Of a stretch of DNA of 64,000 nt, positions 9,908-20,360 are shown piece after piece. Each line of letters begins with the position of its first letter. Position 1 is the first letter of the stretch. Made by a program: the position numbers and the translations under genes. The DNA is taken from positions 62,001 to 126,000 of the forward strand of contig CATLJY010000178.1 in NCBI GenBank assembly GCA_949987705.1. Direction: 5' to 3'. The stretch comes from Thereva unica. Its lineage: Eukaryota; Arthropoda; Insecta; Diptera; Therevidae. The notes below the pieces were generated by a model that was not told the DNA's origin, searched no databases, and saw only the letters and a program-made list of their open reading frames with translations.

Positions 9908-10270
9908 ACACACGTATAGTTACTGTTCCTCCGAAATAAACGTAATGTTATACCCGCAACACCAGATTAGCCCACTTATCTCACTTCCTCCACTTGCCTG
10001 TCTTTTCGCGTACTCAACAAGACAGCAATTCGTTTATCAATAGAAAACTCGATTGTGGAATAATCTCTCTCATTCAGTATTTTCGAGCTCCTACAATATC
10101 CAAGAGTTCAAACGCAGGGTTCATCGCCACCTTCTTTAACACCCCCGTACCTTTATAACCTTTAACCTATTTCTCTCCTCCCCCATCCGTACTAAGCTTA
10201 CAGCTAAATATTGCAGCATGACGTGACAACTGGCATGACGGACTGGTAGTACAAAAGGAGACTCCTGAGC

Positions 10271-11299
10271 TTAACACTGCCACATATAAAAAAAACAGTG
10301 GGTGTGTATACTTATGTACACGCATTAGAAGTTATACTTCTTTGGTGTGATTTTAAGACAAATTTTTAATTTGTACACAAATATTTTGTTGGATTCTTTC
10401 TATTTTCGTGCGTTGGGAGGTGCAAGCATTATGATGCCGACACGCTCAAGGCTGTCGGTTATACCGTATTCTAATCCTAACTAAAATCACCAACTATGTA
10501 GTTGGGTCATTAGGCCTTATTAAAATTATCTGAAGATGGGCTTAAGATGCCTCCTGAAATTCTCTTAAGACTGGCTAATTTTCTACCAAAACGTAATGAA
10601 TGTTAAGCTTAATATGCGTCGCAAGCTGGATCAGCATTTATTTACCTGATAATACTACTGGTACTTCTAAGCCTAACTCACTTCTTTTTTGTTCATTTCC
10701 GCCTTAGCTTCTGATTGAGGAATTTAGCTTCTCCTTCACTTTAGTCAGTAGATCAAACGATCGTACCATTATAGTCTAAGACGTTCGTTGTTCTTAGCCG
10801 TGCCTTTAGCTGTAGGTTACAGTCGGCTAATCTCCGGCAATCCAAAAGGACATCGTCTGTGTCCTCTGTCACAATGAGGAATTCCAGGCGTTGCGTAGAC
10901 TCATTTTGCCGGTATGCTCTCGTAACTCACCTGTGGGTTCATCGACCTTGGGTAGATTCATTCTACTTCCTTTACCACTACTGAAATAAACGTCACTTCC
11001 AAATTCTGTTCACTTCCCTAGCTTCTTCTTTCAGTTGTTACTCAATTAAATTGAGTGGGTTAGGGTAATTGAAATATGATACGAAGAGTTTCATACTAAG
11101 GACATTAATGTATCGGCAAATACAGCATCAACGCTTCCAAAGTTTGACTGACAACACTCCGAACCTGTCCAGACACCATCGATGCACGCTTGACATTGGA
11201 CATTCGTAGTTCGAGTAGCGGCCACACAATACGTTCTACCATCAAACGCCCAACGTTGGAAAGTGCTCATAGCATCGTTTAGAGCCAGCTTTAGCTGAA
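10271..11299. other. No recognised gene, about 1 kb
   Basis: No clear coding or inverted-repeat structure. A near-palindromic word gaagttatacttcttt occurs at about 10330 and reappears at 13405 and 36513 in diverged form (cgcgcctaaagaagt). Confidence 0.45.
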
Positions 11300-11487
11300 A
11301 ACTAGGATATGTAATTTATTTCCCTACATAGCCTCTGGGTAAAAACCTCCTCATCCATGGACATCGTCAACGGACTTTGGCTACGAATTTTCATATACCC
11401 ATATAATAATAAACTTAATAGCTAAAGGATTGGAGTTGCAATGCTTGCCCTCTATAGCCTCTACCCCTTCGCCTATATCGTCCACAG
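11300..11487 (-). repeat. Copy 1 of an unclassified repeat
   Basis: This stretch matches 13120-13360 over most of its length with many differences. Both copies, read on the minus strand, keep the peptide DIGEGVEA(I/M)EGKH. Each copy also has a second, weaker version of the same DNA word about 130-170 bases away (ccctacatagcctctgg versus ccctctatagcctctac), so the unit is itself built from a degenerate repeat. The family is unknown to me. Confidence 0.5.
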
Positions 11488-11827
11488 GCCGTATCAGAAC
11501 ATCAAAATTGGCAGCGTGCAGCAAATTAGGGCATGAGATAAAAATGCAGCACGCTGCAATCAAAAGTATTTCAATTGGCTCAGGCTGGTAAAATGACAAG
11601 CAAAGCAGCGTGCTGCATGTTCATATCATGCATTACGCTGCATATTTGAGGTTCTGATAGGGCCTCCAGCAAACCCATCGTAGCTACAGGCCTGGAAGCA
11701 GCCGGTGCCGATCCTACGTTTGCTTGAATGGAGGACATTTCTCGTGGAATAACATAGTGGAGCCAAGTTTTTAAGTTTATTTTTGCAATAAAAAGTTGTA
11801 AAATAATGTATTTCATCACTTTTTTCT
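11488..11827. other. No gene; cluster of gcagcgtgc words
   Basis: Contains at least five copies of a gcagcgtgc / gcacgctgc / acgctgca word between 11508 and 11645, in both orientations. I could not tie them to an element end or a binding site. Confidence 0.4.
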
Positions 11828-12329
11828 GCACCTGGATTACCAGTGATTAGTGTTTCAGTGATTGAATTAAAACAATTTCAAAAAATTGAGTGAGCCAATA
11901 TGTTTTAATGGTTTAATTGTGAAGGTGACCAATTTTGTTTACATTCGCTGTAGTTTTGTCGAGTTATTTTAGAGCAAACATGTTGAATTTGTGTGGTTAT
12001 TGAGTTAAAAGTGAATTTAAAGTGATTAAAGCTTGTTAAAGAATAATTTTTAAAAATATTAAAGCAGAAAAATGTGTAGGAAAAAGTTCAAAAGTTATTG
12101 TTCTTCATGTTGTGTGGTGGTACTTGCACTTATGTTTTAATAACTACCGTAAGAAATTTTAACCATTTTAAATTCACTTTTAATTTCATTACCACATAAA
12201 TCCAACATTTTTTCCCTAAATTAATACGAAAAAACCACCATGAATGTAAACAAAACTGGTCACCTTATCAATTTCATTCTATTTATTCTCTCGGATCACT
12301 AACTAACTTATCACCGGTAATGCACCTGG
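11828..12329. mobile_element. MITE with 8-bp target duplication
   Basis: Element 11836-12321 (486 bp) is flanked by gcacctgg at 11828-11835 and 12322-12329. Ends are inverted: attaccagtgattagtg on the left and attaccggtgataagtt on the reverse of the right. A second inverted block, aaggtgaccaattttgttta, lies about 90 bases inside each end. An 8-bp duplication is typical of hAT-type and a few other superfamilies. No transposase frame is present. Confidence 0.85.
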
Positions 12330-12431
12330 AGGAAAAAATGCTAAAATACAATATTTACAAGTTAAAAACTTAGCGCGTCTAAGATATTACATGACGAGTG
12401 AGAGAAATTGCCTTCCATCCAGTAAAACTCC

Positions 12432-13051
12432 TTAGGGGCTGTCCATAAATTACGTAATCATCTAAGGGGGGGGGGGGTATAGTATAGTTGTCTTCAAACT
12501 CCTTGACCCAAAAAATTTGAACAGTTCTGCGCACCTCGTTGTCAAATTTTATAAATATTGTTCTATCATTTCCCCTCGAAGAGAGCGTTATCGTGTGCTT
12601 CCCTACGACTTTCATTGTCCTACCGCGCAAAAAGACATACTACTCAGAATTTGTTCTGAGTGTCATCTCTATTTTGCCTCGAAAAAGAGTAAGGCCGAAC
12701 ACAAAGAAAGGCGCATTCAAAAGTCCAACAGTTTGCTGTCCCAAAACGGAGATCTCAAAGAATAATTGCAAGGAGACAGAACGAGATTATGTGTGTCGTG
12801 AAAGATGAGCTTACAGGAGCGCAGGATGTGGAATGGCTTCCTGAAGACGATGTCATTGTTGAGCAAGAGTACATCCCGGACAGTCAATCAGAACCTGACT
12901 AAAAATATAAAGATAAATGTCTAATTTCAAAATGATTATGATTACTATTTAGGGGGGGGGGGTTCCTTAATATTACTGTTGCTTACACTGGAGGGAGGGG
13001 GGGTCTTAAATCAAGAAAAACTTGATTACGTAATTTATGGACAGCCCCTTA
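12432..13051. mobile_element. DNA transposon remnant, GGGGCTGTCC ends, TTA duplication
   Basis: Element 12435-13048 (614 bp) has inverted repeats of about 27 bases, ggggctgtccataaattacg on each strand, flanked by TTA at 12432-12434 and 13049-13051. Runs of G lie just inside both ends (12466-12477, 12953-12962). Unlike the other TTA-flanked elements it retains decayed coding sequence. The 3-bp TTA target fits superfamilies with TNA targets such as Harbinger or Zator; the ends alone do not decide. Confidence 0.85.
12517..12902 (+). pseudogene. C-terminal piece of an element-encoded protein
   Basis: Inside the GGGGCTGTCC element the plus strand reads ICSECHLYFASKKSKAEHKER, a Cys2...His finger-like pattern, stops at 12763, and then in another frame (12789-12902) gives CVVKDELTGAQDVEWLPEDD ending in a stop. 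The two pieces look like the acidic C-terminal end of one protein broken by a frameshift and stop. I do not recognise the family with certainty; its placement just inside the 3' terminus suggests transposase C-terminus. Confidence 0.35.
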
Positions 13052-13119
13052 CCCACAAACAGCACCCAATAAACACTACGAGTCTTCCTAGGCCCACGAA
13101 AAACCAAACTTACGCTTAG

Positions 13120-13360
13120 CTGATGACTCGAACATGAAATTTATTTCCCTCCATAGCCTCAGCATAAAAACCACCTCACCCATCGACATTGTGAACCGGC
13201 ATCGGCTACGAGTTTTCATATGTCCATAGTAATCACGGTATTCAGAAAGTTTTCTGTATACCGTGCATAATAATGATAATCCCAGTGCGCATGAAGAATG
13301 GAAGTTGAAATGCTTGCCCTCCATTGCCTCCACCCCTTCGCCAATATCCTCCGTTGCGTT
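13120..13360 (-). repeat. Copy 2 of the unclassified repeat
   Basis: Diverged match to 11300-11487, with an extra insert of about 40 bases around 13225-13270. Minus-strand reading keeps DIGEGVEAMEGKH. Flanks differ from copy 1, so it is dispersed rather than tandem. Confidence 0.5.
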
Positions 13361-13661
13361 GCGTTGCGAATTTCTCAAAATTCACTCTCATAATATTTTT
13401 CAAAACGCGCCTAAAGAAGTATAACTTCAATTAGAAAAAGAAAAGAAAACGGAAAAACAGAAAGAAGAAGAATAAAGTAAGAAACTAAATAAAATGATAA
13501 AAATTATATAAAAAGGCAAAACAAAGGCATGCGATGTGTGGATAAGTGGGCAGATGCTAGACTTCGGAGAAGTGAGTAGTAATAAATTTTTTGAATCTGT
13601 TAGCGGAAGCAGCTGATTGGATTGGATATGTAAGTAACATTTGGTCGAGCTCCAGCAACAG
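13361..13661. other. No recognised gene
   Basis: A-rich stretch with a short minus-strand open frame of low complexity (Ser/Phe-rich), which I take as chance. The word cgcgcctaaagaagt at about 13402 recurs at 36511. Confidence 0.45.
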
Positions 13662-14324
13662 CCCAGTAGGACCGGTAAGCTTACAGAAGTACTGAAATCA
13701 CCACTTACTGGTAAGGGGTAGGCCTTACCACACCCTTTTACAGAAGTGCTTACTTTTACACACGATGTCATAGGAGGTAAGGCCTTACTTTAGTACTTAC
13801 CTTAGAGTACTTATAGAACTGCTCATCTGTAAGGGGTATAGTAAGGCAGCAAATGGAACATTGCAAAAAGAGATATTCATGGGCGCCTGTGGATATGTGA
13901 TCCGGTGTCGAAATGCTTTTATTTTGTTCATCTTTTACAAATGGCTTTTTTTCCAAGCCCGAGAGTGGCTTTATCTAAGCAGTCCCCCAACTAAATTCTC
14001 CACTTCTCCAAAGCTTCTTGTCCTCCGTATCGAATAAGAGCCGGGCTATTGAGTATGCTAATGTCGCATTTTATGCCGACGAATATAATTGCCCGTTTTT
14101 TTTTTCTATAAAATTTATGAAAACTCCAGGAAAGCTCCCTTGAGTCATCGGGCAGATTCTCACTTGTTTGGGTATAATTCTGGACTACACCTTACCATCT
14201 GCCTTCTCTTGTAATGGGGTTTATAAGGGCTCATCTAGCACCAAGAAAATAAGGGGCACCCCTTACCAGATGAGTACTTATTTCAGTGCTCCATCGGTAA
14301 GGCCTTCCTAGAATTCCTACTGGG
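13662..14324 (-). mobile_element. CCCAGTAGG MITE, complete copy
   Basis: The 663-bp element runs from cccagtagga to the inverted tcctactggg. Subterminal words such as ggtaagcttacag, ggtaagg and ccttaccag recur in both orientations in the outer 150 bases of each end. It is the reverse orientation of a closely related copy at 57039-57694. No transposase frame is present. The flanking duplication is short: AG on both sides here and TT in the other copy, so its superfamily is undecided. Confidence 0.85.
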
Positions 14325-14460
14325 AGACAGCAGCGAATGTGTGCGAGAGGATGAAATGAATGCTAAGAGCGGCGTCTTTTTACGTCATTACCACGTCAAA
14401 AGCCTTCGAACAAATGCCTTTGTGGACTCGTACCTTTAGACGTAATTTTTATCTTCAAAT

Positions 14461-14642
14461 GCCCTATTCCGTATTACAATATTCTTAAATCCGATCCGAA
14501 AACGAAACAGCTTTCAAGTAAAAATTTGCCAATATTGTTAAATTTTCATGTAAAATGAATGCCACCAATATTGTAAAATAAAATACGGTTTCGGCATTTC
14601 GTTAAAAACAATATGACAATATTGTAATAGAGAATAAGGTCC
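14461..14642. mobile_element. Short inverted-repeat element (candidate MITE)
   Basis: Left end gccctattccgtattacaat and the reverse complement of the right end ggaccttattctctattaca agree imperfectly for about 25 bases, with several further aatattg words between. It directly precedes a LINE reading frame. No clear target duplication. Confidence 0.4.
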
Positions 14643-15420
14643 CAGATCTGCGATGGAGGAATCACATATTCCAACTCGCCAAACAAGCTTATCAAGCCTG
14701 AGATTCCTTAAGAGATGCAAGTTCCTCCTTCCGCCAGCTGCCCTGACTACAATCTACAAGTCCTACATTCCGCCTTGTATTGAGTTGTATTGAACATAAC
14801 TCGTATATCTGTACAGAAGTTCTATTCCCAGGCCACACTCCATACGACTGATGACCCTGACCAAAAGTTCACGAGCCTTACGGCACAAGTCACCATCGAT
14901 AACCTCGATACTTCGGGAGCATCCAGTTAGTAATATTATAACATTATTAGTATTAAGTAAGTCATGTGTGAGCTTTTCTTTGGAAAAATTAAATTAAAAA
15001 ACAAAGCTTCAGTCTCGGTTTAGTCTTAATCAAAATGCGTCTGGTTGTAATTACTATAATTTGTTTAATCGTCCCCTCAATTTATTTTAACTCGTTATAA
15101 ATCCTTAGTTTTTGTTGTAATAAAAGACTAAATTTAATTGTTTTTGACAATTGCATGGCGCGAACCTCTATTACCCTAACAACTAGCTTGCCTTGGATGG
15201 AGAAGGTGCAAAACGAAGAAGGTGCATTGGTGATAGCACCCTTTTGCTCCTCTATAGACTCTTCAGGCCGCTGTAGAAATGTAGCAGCCCTCGCTAATTT
15301 TTACCGCTTTTATCTACATGCACCTCTTTTTCCCAAGACTAGCCAACTCGACCCATCCCAGCCCCACTACATACCTCCCCTTCGTTAATAAATAGAACAC
15401 ACAGTCGGAATTACTGGGAC
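14643..15420 (+). pseudogene. LINE RT C-terminal fragments
   Basis: The plus strand reads LRWRNHIFQLAKQAYQALRF, then KRCKFLLPPAALTTIYKSYI. This is the thumb/C-terminal region of a jockey/R1-type LINE (W..HI..LAK.A...L.FL.RC+.F). The order continues with RALRHKSPSITSI near 14900, a break of about 300 bases of unrelated AT-rich sequence, and then RCRNVAALANFYRFY at 15280-15325, the next block of the same protein. The element is therefore interrupted and frameshifted. Confidence 0.65.
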
Positions 15421-15987
15421 CATATAACACCTCACAGATAAAACCCTACGGACGCACTATCCAGACTAACCTAAACTTACTAGTAGACATTGCATCCTGA
15501 CTTGAAGGACATAACGTACTAACGGTACAAAGGGTTGGACTTGGCCATGCGACATAAATAACGATAATTATAATCAAAAATAAAAATTATTTTATATATG
15601 TATGTATATCAATAATATACAATTATCCGAAAAATTTCAAATTTCTACGAATTAAAATACCTGAGAAAAAAAATCTAAAAATGTATCACCTTTTCGCTAA
15701 AAAAGTGAAATTATCCCTTTAAACCATTTCATTTTTCAAGATAACAAAAACATCGTTGTAGCCAAATTTCCCATAAGTTGTACGCCCATTCATTTTTCCC
15801 CCATTGTCAAATTTCACCCAGAAGCCGCAGCTTCTGATTTTGATTTCAAATGCGCAAATTGCTTTCACATAAACAAGAAAATCTTATTTCAGAAACTAAC
15901 CATATATAGCGGAGCTGCGATATTAGCGCCCCCAGCTCATGGTGCCGTAACCTGAAGTTAATTTGACTCGCGTTTGTCCATATCTAC
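15421..15987. other. No recognised gene
   Basis: AT-rich, with a short atatatgtatgtatat tract near 15600. Nothing else stands out. Confidence 0.5.
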
Positions 15988-16143
15988 TTAGGCTGTGTTC
16001 CCAAATAGAGCCCAGCATACCGGCCAGTGCTTATGGCGTCTAAAATCGCACGCAATTGGTATTGAAAATATACAGAATCGGATGCAATTTAAGACGTCAT
16101 TAGCACCTGGCCATACTGGGCTCTATTTGGGAACACAGCCTTA
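15988..16143. mobile_element. 150-bp Harbinger-type MITE, TTA duplication
   Basis: Element 15991-16140 has inverted repeats of about 65 bases beginning ggctgtgttcccaaatagag and is flanked by TTA (15988-15990 and 16141-16143). Only a few tens of bases separate the arms, so the whole element would fold as a hairpin. No coding capacity. Confidence 0.9.
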
Positions 16144-16144
16144 G

Positions 16145-16512
16145 TATATGGGCAAAAACGCGAAAAAAGGCATATACGTGTCCGGAGCCGATGACCGTTT
16201 TTAGAGTCGGAAATGAGTACCCAAAAAAAATGCTTTCGGTGGATACCGACCTAGACAAAATTTTTCCACAAAAAAAACGGCCATCCAGCCAGCCATAAAG
16301 CCCGGCAGGCCCCAGAAACTGTGCAAAATGTCCCCTCCGTGGCATGTCCGAACTACAAAAATCCAGATTAATTGCGCATATTAAATGGACCAACTTGTGC
16401 GATTCGGGATAGTACGTTCACATGGGGGAAGACCCACAAGAAACTCGGTGTCAACTTTTTTTTGCTGGGTTTTGAATGTGCAAATATGCCTTTTTTGCGT
16501 TTTTGCCCATAT
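16145..16512. repeat. Inverted-repeat pair, possible MITE
   Basis: The block atatgggcaaaaacgcg at 16145 is repeated as its reverse complement at 16483-16512, about 29 of 30 bases alike. The interior is non-coding. The left arm abuts the TTA-flanked MITE, which may have landed at the edge of this older element. Confidence 0.6.
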
Positions 16513-16600
16513 CTCTGAATAGAGAAGACGAGGAAGAGCAATTTATTAAGCACGGGGAAGCATTTTGGCAACACTAATAAATAGCATTCTTTACGTATTT

Positions 16601-16824
16601 GTGTCGATCCCGGTCAGTGGCTGTGTTATATTCATTCAAAAACCGGGAGGGATATCGTTTCTCAGCAACCATCTCGGTGAAAACGCTTCACTTGGCTAAA
16701 TGTTTGAAGCAGACCCTTCGCAAAACCTGAACTAATTTCACTACGCCTATGTCCGGGATCGACAATGTATTTTGTTGTTGTGGGGGTAAAGTGAATGTAT
16801 TTTGTTGTTGTGGTTAAAGTGGAG
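16601..16824. repeat. Small inverted pair and 30-bp tandem pair
   Basis: tgtcgatcccgg at 16602 faces ccgggatcgaca at 16752. Immediately after it a roughly 30-base word, gtgaatgtattttgttgttg plus a guanine-rich tail, occurs twice in tandem. Confidence 0.5.
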
Positions 16825-16916
16825 GGAGAGAATTGGAGAGAAAATTTCTTGATCCCAAGTGCTTCCCTCAAATCCGTGTACATGTACGCTATTTTCGGTT
16901 CCTTATCTTCTCTATT

Positions 16917-17102
16917 CAAAGGCCCATATAATCAATGTGGTATGTTCGTTCTTTTCGTCCAGAACCTTGAAGTTGTCTTCACTTATCGCTCGTTCCAATT
17001 TTAGTTTAGTACATAAATCATTAGTTCAGACAACAACCACAGTCGTTAACGACAATCGTTGATTCAGTCCTTTAACGACAGATGGCGCATAACTCATCAC
17101 AG
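16917..17102 (-). repeat. Inverted partial LTR of the gypsy-like element
   Basis: Read on the minus strand from 17102 this is tgtgatgagttatgcgccat and continues for about 180 bases as a clear match to the start of the LTRs at 17569 and 20361. The remainder of the LTR is missing. It lies head to head with the 5' LTR, 466 bases away, so a second copy in opposite orientation inserted here and was largely lost. Confidence 0.85.
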
Positions 17103-17568
17103 CATTAAACTCGTGGCATACAACTGTAAGCACCCTTTTAACAAAATTTCTCACATTAAATAACATATACTCAAACAATACTAAAATTAACGGTCACCTG
17201 TTGCAATTTATCGATACATGCGTACAGTTAGTGTATCTTTTTCTCCTTTGTGGGTGTTTGAATGCAATTTTAGGCGACAAATTGAATATTGAAGCAACCT
17301 CGCCGGTATGAAAAAACAACGGAAAAAAAAAATTTTTTTTGCTTGGATTAAGGATTTATAGCGCTCATAAAAATTAAGATTAAAATCGAATAATAATTTG
17401 TTTGACTTTATTTTCTTTGGAACTAAAAGAAAATTTAATGTTGCTAGGAAACCTATGAAATAAATTTTCGATTTCATTTTCTTTGAAAGAATCTAAAAGA
17501 AATTCAATGTCAAACAAATAATACGAAACCCTTATTTCTGAAGACTTTATTTTCTTTGAGAAGTGCAA
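17103..17568. other. Spacer between opposed LTRs
   Basis: No gene seen. The minus strand is open for two overlapping stretches rich in Phe, Lys and Asn, with no motif; I treat this as AT-rich chance. Confidence 0.45.
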
Positions 17569-18072
17569 AGCAATAATTTATGCGCCATCTCTTCGTTAAA
17601 AAGCTGAATCAACGATTGTCGGTAACGACTCTGGTTGTTGTCGGAACTAATGATTTATGTACTAAACTTAAATTGGAACGAACGATAATCCATTGATTAT
17701 AGAGTAAGTATAGTATATAATCAATGGATAATTGAAAACAGCTTCAATCTTCTTGCCGAAAAGGAAAGAACATACCACTAGGTTCTAGAAAAGGGACGAA
17801 GGTTCCAGAAGTTAGATAAAGGTGGAGCTGGGATATAAAAACGACTTGTAGGCGCTGAGTGAGTCAGTTTTTGTGATTTAGTGAATTAAAAAGCGATAGA
17901 TAGAATTTAATAGTGCCCGTTATTAAATTGAAAGTGATTATAGTGAACTGTAAGAATTGTGTTTGTTATTAAATTGTGTTTTGGTTTGTAATAAATAAGT
18001 TTTTGTGTGGATAATTAAAAAGTCTATTCCTTAATTAATCCTACGAATCCGTTAAGCCCTAAAACCGAAACA
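17569..18072 (+). repeat. 5' LTR
   Basis: Matches the 3' LTR along almost its whole length. Three differences stand out: its first bases have decayed (agcaataattt instead of tgtgatgattt), it carries a 40-odd-base hairpin insert at about 17688-17728 (tccattgattata facing tataatcaatgga), and it lacks about 60 bases present in the 3' LTR near 20620-20680. A TATA-like gatataaaaacgac at about 17832 would be the promoter. Confidence 0.88.
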
Positions 18073-18183
18073 ATTGGCGTCAGAAGTGGGAATAATTACG
18101 AGATAAGTGAAATAAGTGAAGTTGAACAATAATTGTGACTGGAATTTAAATTTTGTGCGTGAGAAATAAAGACTTATTAATAA

Positions 18184-19250
18184 AATGGGTCGAAAGCTAG
18201 TGGATTTGCGCACTGCAGAGTTGAAAAGAGAATTAAGTAAACGCTCGTTGTCAACGCTGGGGGCCAAAAATTCCCTAACCGCCCTGCTTCGAGAAGAAAT
18301 GGTGAACGAAAGTAAGGATCCTGAAACCTACATGTTGGAAGGCGAGGTATAAGCAGAGCCAGAAGAAGCAATAGTGAGTATGGCAGAACTCTTGAAGTCA
18401 TTGAAGCTGGTGCACGAGGTCTTAAAGGAAGCGCAAGAACGTACATCAACCGAGATAAAAGAATCTATAGAAGAACAGAGGAGCCAGGTGAAGCAGAAAC
18501 CCGATTTAATGCTTCTTTCTGTCGATAAAAAGCTGGATACCATAAGGGAAAATGTAAGAAATGATTTGGAAAAATTCAAAATTGATCTAGAAACCGTCCG
18601 AGCCGACTTAGAAAGGGTGAAGCTCCACCCCACAGCAGCAACATCACAGGAATTCATCAAAGGCAGGAAACTGAAGCCTCCAACTTTCGACGGACAAACC
18701 CCATGGGCTATTTACAAGATCCAATTTCTGGACAGCGGAAGAGAAGGCAATTGCCTTAACGTTATCACTAAGGGGCGCAGCAGCTGAACTATCACTGTCG
18801 ATACCTACAGAATATCGTAACAGTTACGAGTCCTTGGTGCAAGCACTGGAAATACGTTACGGTGATCAACACATGCAACCAGTCTACCGAACTCAATTAC
18901 GAAATAGATTTCAAAGACTCAGAGAAACATTGCAGCAACTTTGGGCAGATATCGAGAGGCTAGCGCGTTTTGCATATCCTAATTTCTGTCAAGACTACAT
19001 TAACGAGATAGCAAAAGAGAAACGAAGCAAGCAGCAAGGAGTACAGTCCACCTCAGGGGTATCAATACGACTGAGAACATTTACCATAGAATCAACACCT
19101 CGGAAGTACGTCGTCGTCTACGATGCTGGAATTGTGGTGAGCCGGGCCATCTACAAAGCAATTGTCGAGAGCGAAGAAGGGAATCTCCAAGGAGTAAGAG
19201 TGGCTCAACGTGCTGTGGAAAATGTGGGCAACGGCAGAAAAGCGACGAGT
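18184..19250 (+). pseudogene. Gypsy-like gag with zinc knuckle
   Basis: Begins near the ATG at 18184 (GRKLVDLRTAELKRELSKR), with a coiled-coil-like stretch (LLKSLKLVHEVLKEAQERTS and on to DLERVKLHP), then KPPTFDGQTPWAIYKIQF, a gag capsid motif. After a frameshift near 18720 it continues with YRTQLRNRFQRLRETLQQLW. Another shift leads to CWNCGEPGHLQSNC at about 19119-19160, the CCHC nucleic-acid-binding knuckle. Gag would package the RNA. At least two frameshifts and one stop (TAA at 18348) break it. Confidence 0.75.
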
Positions 19251-19255
19251 GGGGG

Positions 19256-19660
19256 TTGGTGGGGAAAATTGAGACCCCTGATGTCATCGCCAACATCACC
19301 CAACTGCAACGCAGCAACAACAGCCTTGTCATCGAGGAGGAAGTTGGTGATGAGCAATACACAATTCCAGTGGATACAGGTGCTTCAAGATCTGTCATCC
19401 GGGCTGACTTGGTCGGTGGAAAGTGGCTGAAGAACGCGGACCAGTACACTCTGAAAACGGTAACAGGAGAACCAGTGAGATTACATGGGGGACAATGGTG
19501 GATGTGGTGCTTGGCGACATTGAGTTTACACATGCGTTCCTGATAGCTGACATAGTAGACGAGTGTATTCTTGGTTTGGACTTTATGACAACACACGGAA
19601 TACTATTGGACATTGGAGAAGGAATGATGAAACACCGCAACAGGGGAATTCCAATGGATA
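19256..19660 (+). pseudogene. Retroviral-type aspartic protease domain
   Basis: YTIPVDTGASRSVIRADLV carries the DTGA catalytic motif, followed after a frameshift near 19490 by MVDVVLGDIEFTHAFLIADI and CILGLDFMTTHG, the flap and ILGxDFL blocks of gypsy-group proteases. It cleaves the polyprotein. Directly after it, where RT should start, the frame continues into integrase sequence, so RT and RNase H were removed in a large deletion at about 19665-19680. Confidence 0.8.
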
Positions 19661-19679
19661 CTGCACTGTCCCGGCGACC

Positions 19680-20340
19680 ATGCGAAGCAGGTTTTAAGTA
19701 TCGTTGGCGTATTGAGGAAAAGTGTCAAAAGATGACCGCTGAGCCAAGCATAAAATATGAGGACCAGGGAATTCAAGATGCACAACGCAACGACTCGGAC
19801 ATTTCTGCGATTTCGTCATGGAAAGAACGCGAGGAGAAGCCTAAATGGAAAGACATCGCAGAGAGAAGTGAATATTGGGCCCAATGGGATTCATTGCATA
19901 TCGAAGGAGGAGTACTAAAGCGCAAATGGGAAACAGCTGATGGTACCTCTCATCGAATGCAGGTGCTACTCCCTCGTGCTGGAATACCCGATATTCTCGA
20001 GGAGTGTCATAATAGCCCGGCAGGAGGACATTTGGGAGTCAACAAAACTCTGGCAAAGATAAAGGAGAGATTCTGTTGGCTTCATATGCGGAGGATGTTA
20101 CGAACTGGTGTCGTAAATGCACAGTTTGTGCCGGCAGTAAGGGCCCTCGAGTCAGAGCGAAAGAAGAAACGCGACAAAACAACGTTGAGATCTCAGTTGA
20201 GAAAATCGCAAGGGAGGGGCCCTATAAAATCCTAACACGGATCAACGATGTTAGCTACAGGACTCAACAAGGACCCAAAGCAAAGAAGAAGATCGTGCAC
20301 ATAGACAGGCTGTGCCCATATCATCAGCCGGATCCAGGAT
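19680..20340 (+). pseudogene. Integrase ends without catalytic core
   Basis: HNSPAGGHLGVNKTLAKIKE, then FCW and, one frame over, WCRKCTVCAGSKGP give the HHCC zinc-binding domain of a gypsy integrase. The DDE core is missing: at about 20190 the sequence jumps to REGPYKILTRINDVSYRTQ and KIVHIDRLCPYH, the C-terminal DNA-binding end just before the 3' LTR. The deletions seem to remove whole functional blocks while the ends are kept. Confidence 0.8.
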
Positions 20341-20360
20341 GATGCCCCAGAAGGGGGCAA

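Larger units (their letters stand above)
8962..10270 (+). pseudogene. LINE C-terminal region, interrupted by a MITE
   Basis: The plus strand reads SPLSHRRNVAALQHFYRYYH, the signature (L.HRR.VA.L.LFYRYYHG) near the end of RT ORFs in jockey/R1-like LINEs. The frame is cut at 9388 by an inserted MITE and resumes at 9904: joining the flanks gives HKVSSNTRIVTVPP. Further on YNIQEFKRRVHRHLL matches the usual end of these ORFs (F+.RV.RHLL), near 10100-10140. It has stops and frameshifts, so only the 3' end of an old LINE is left. The exact 3' end was not identified. Confidence 0.65.

Noticed and set aside
10800..10990. Antisense LINE tail or host exon near 10.8 kb
   Set aside because: A minus-strand frame can be read for about 50 codons but I see no motif strong enough to name it.
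13427..13771. 114-codon minus-strand frame
   Set aside because: Low complexity in its C-terminal half and overlaps a MITE end.
19081..19785. Long minus-strand frames opposite the gypsy protease
   Set aside because: Antisense shadows of the gag-protease coding region.
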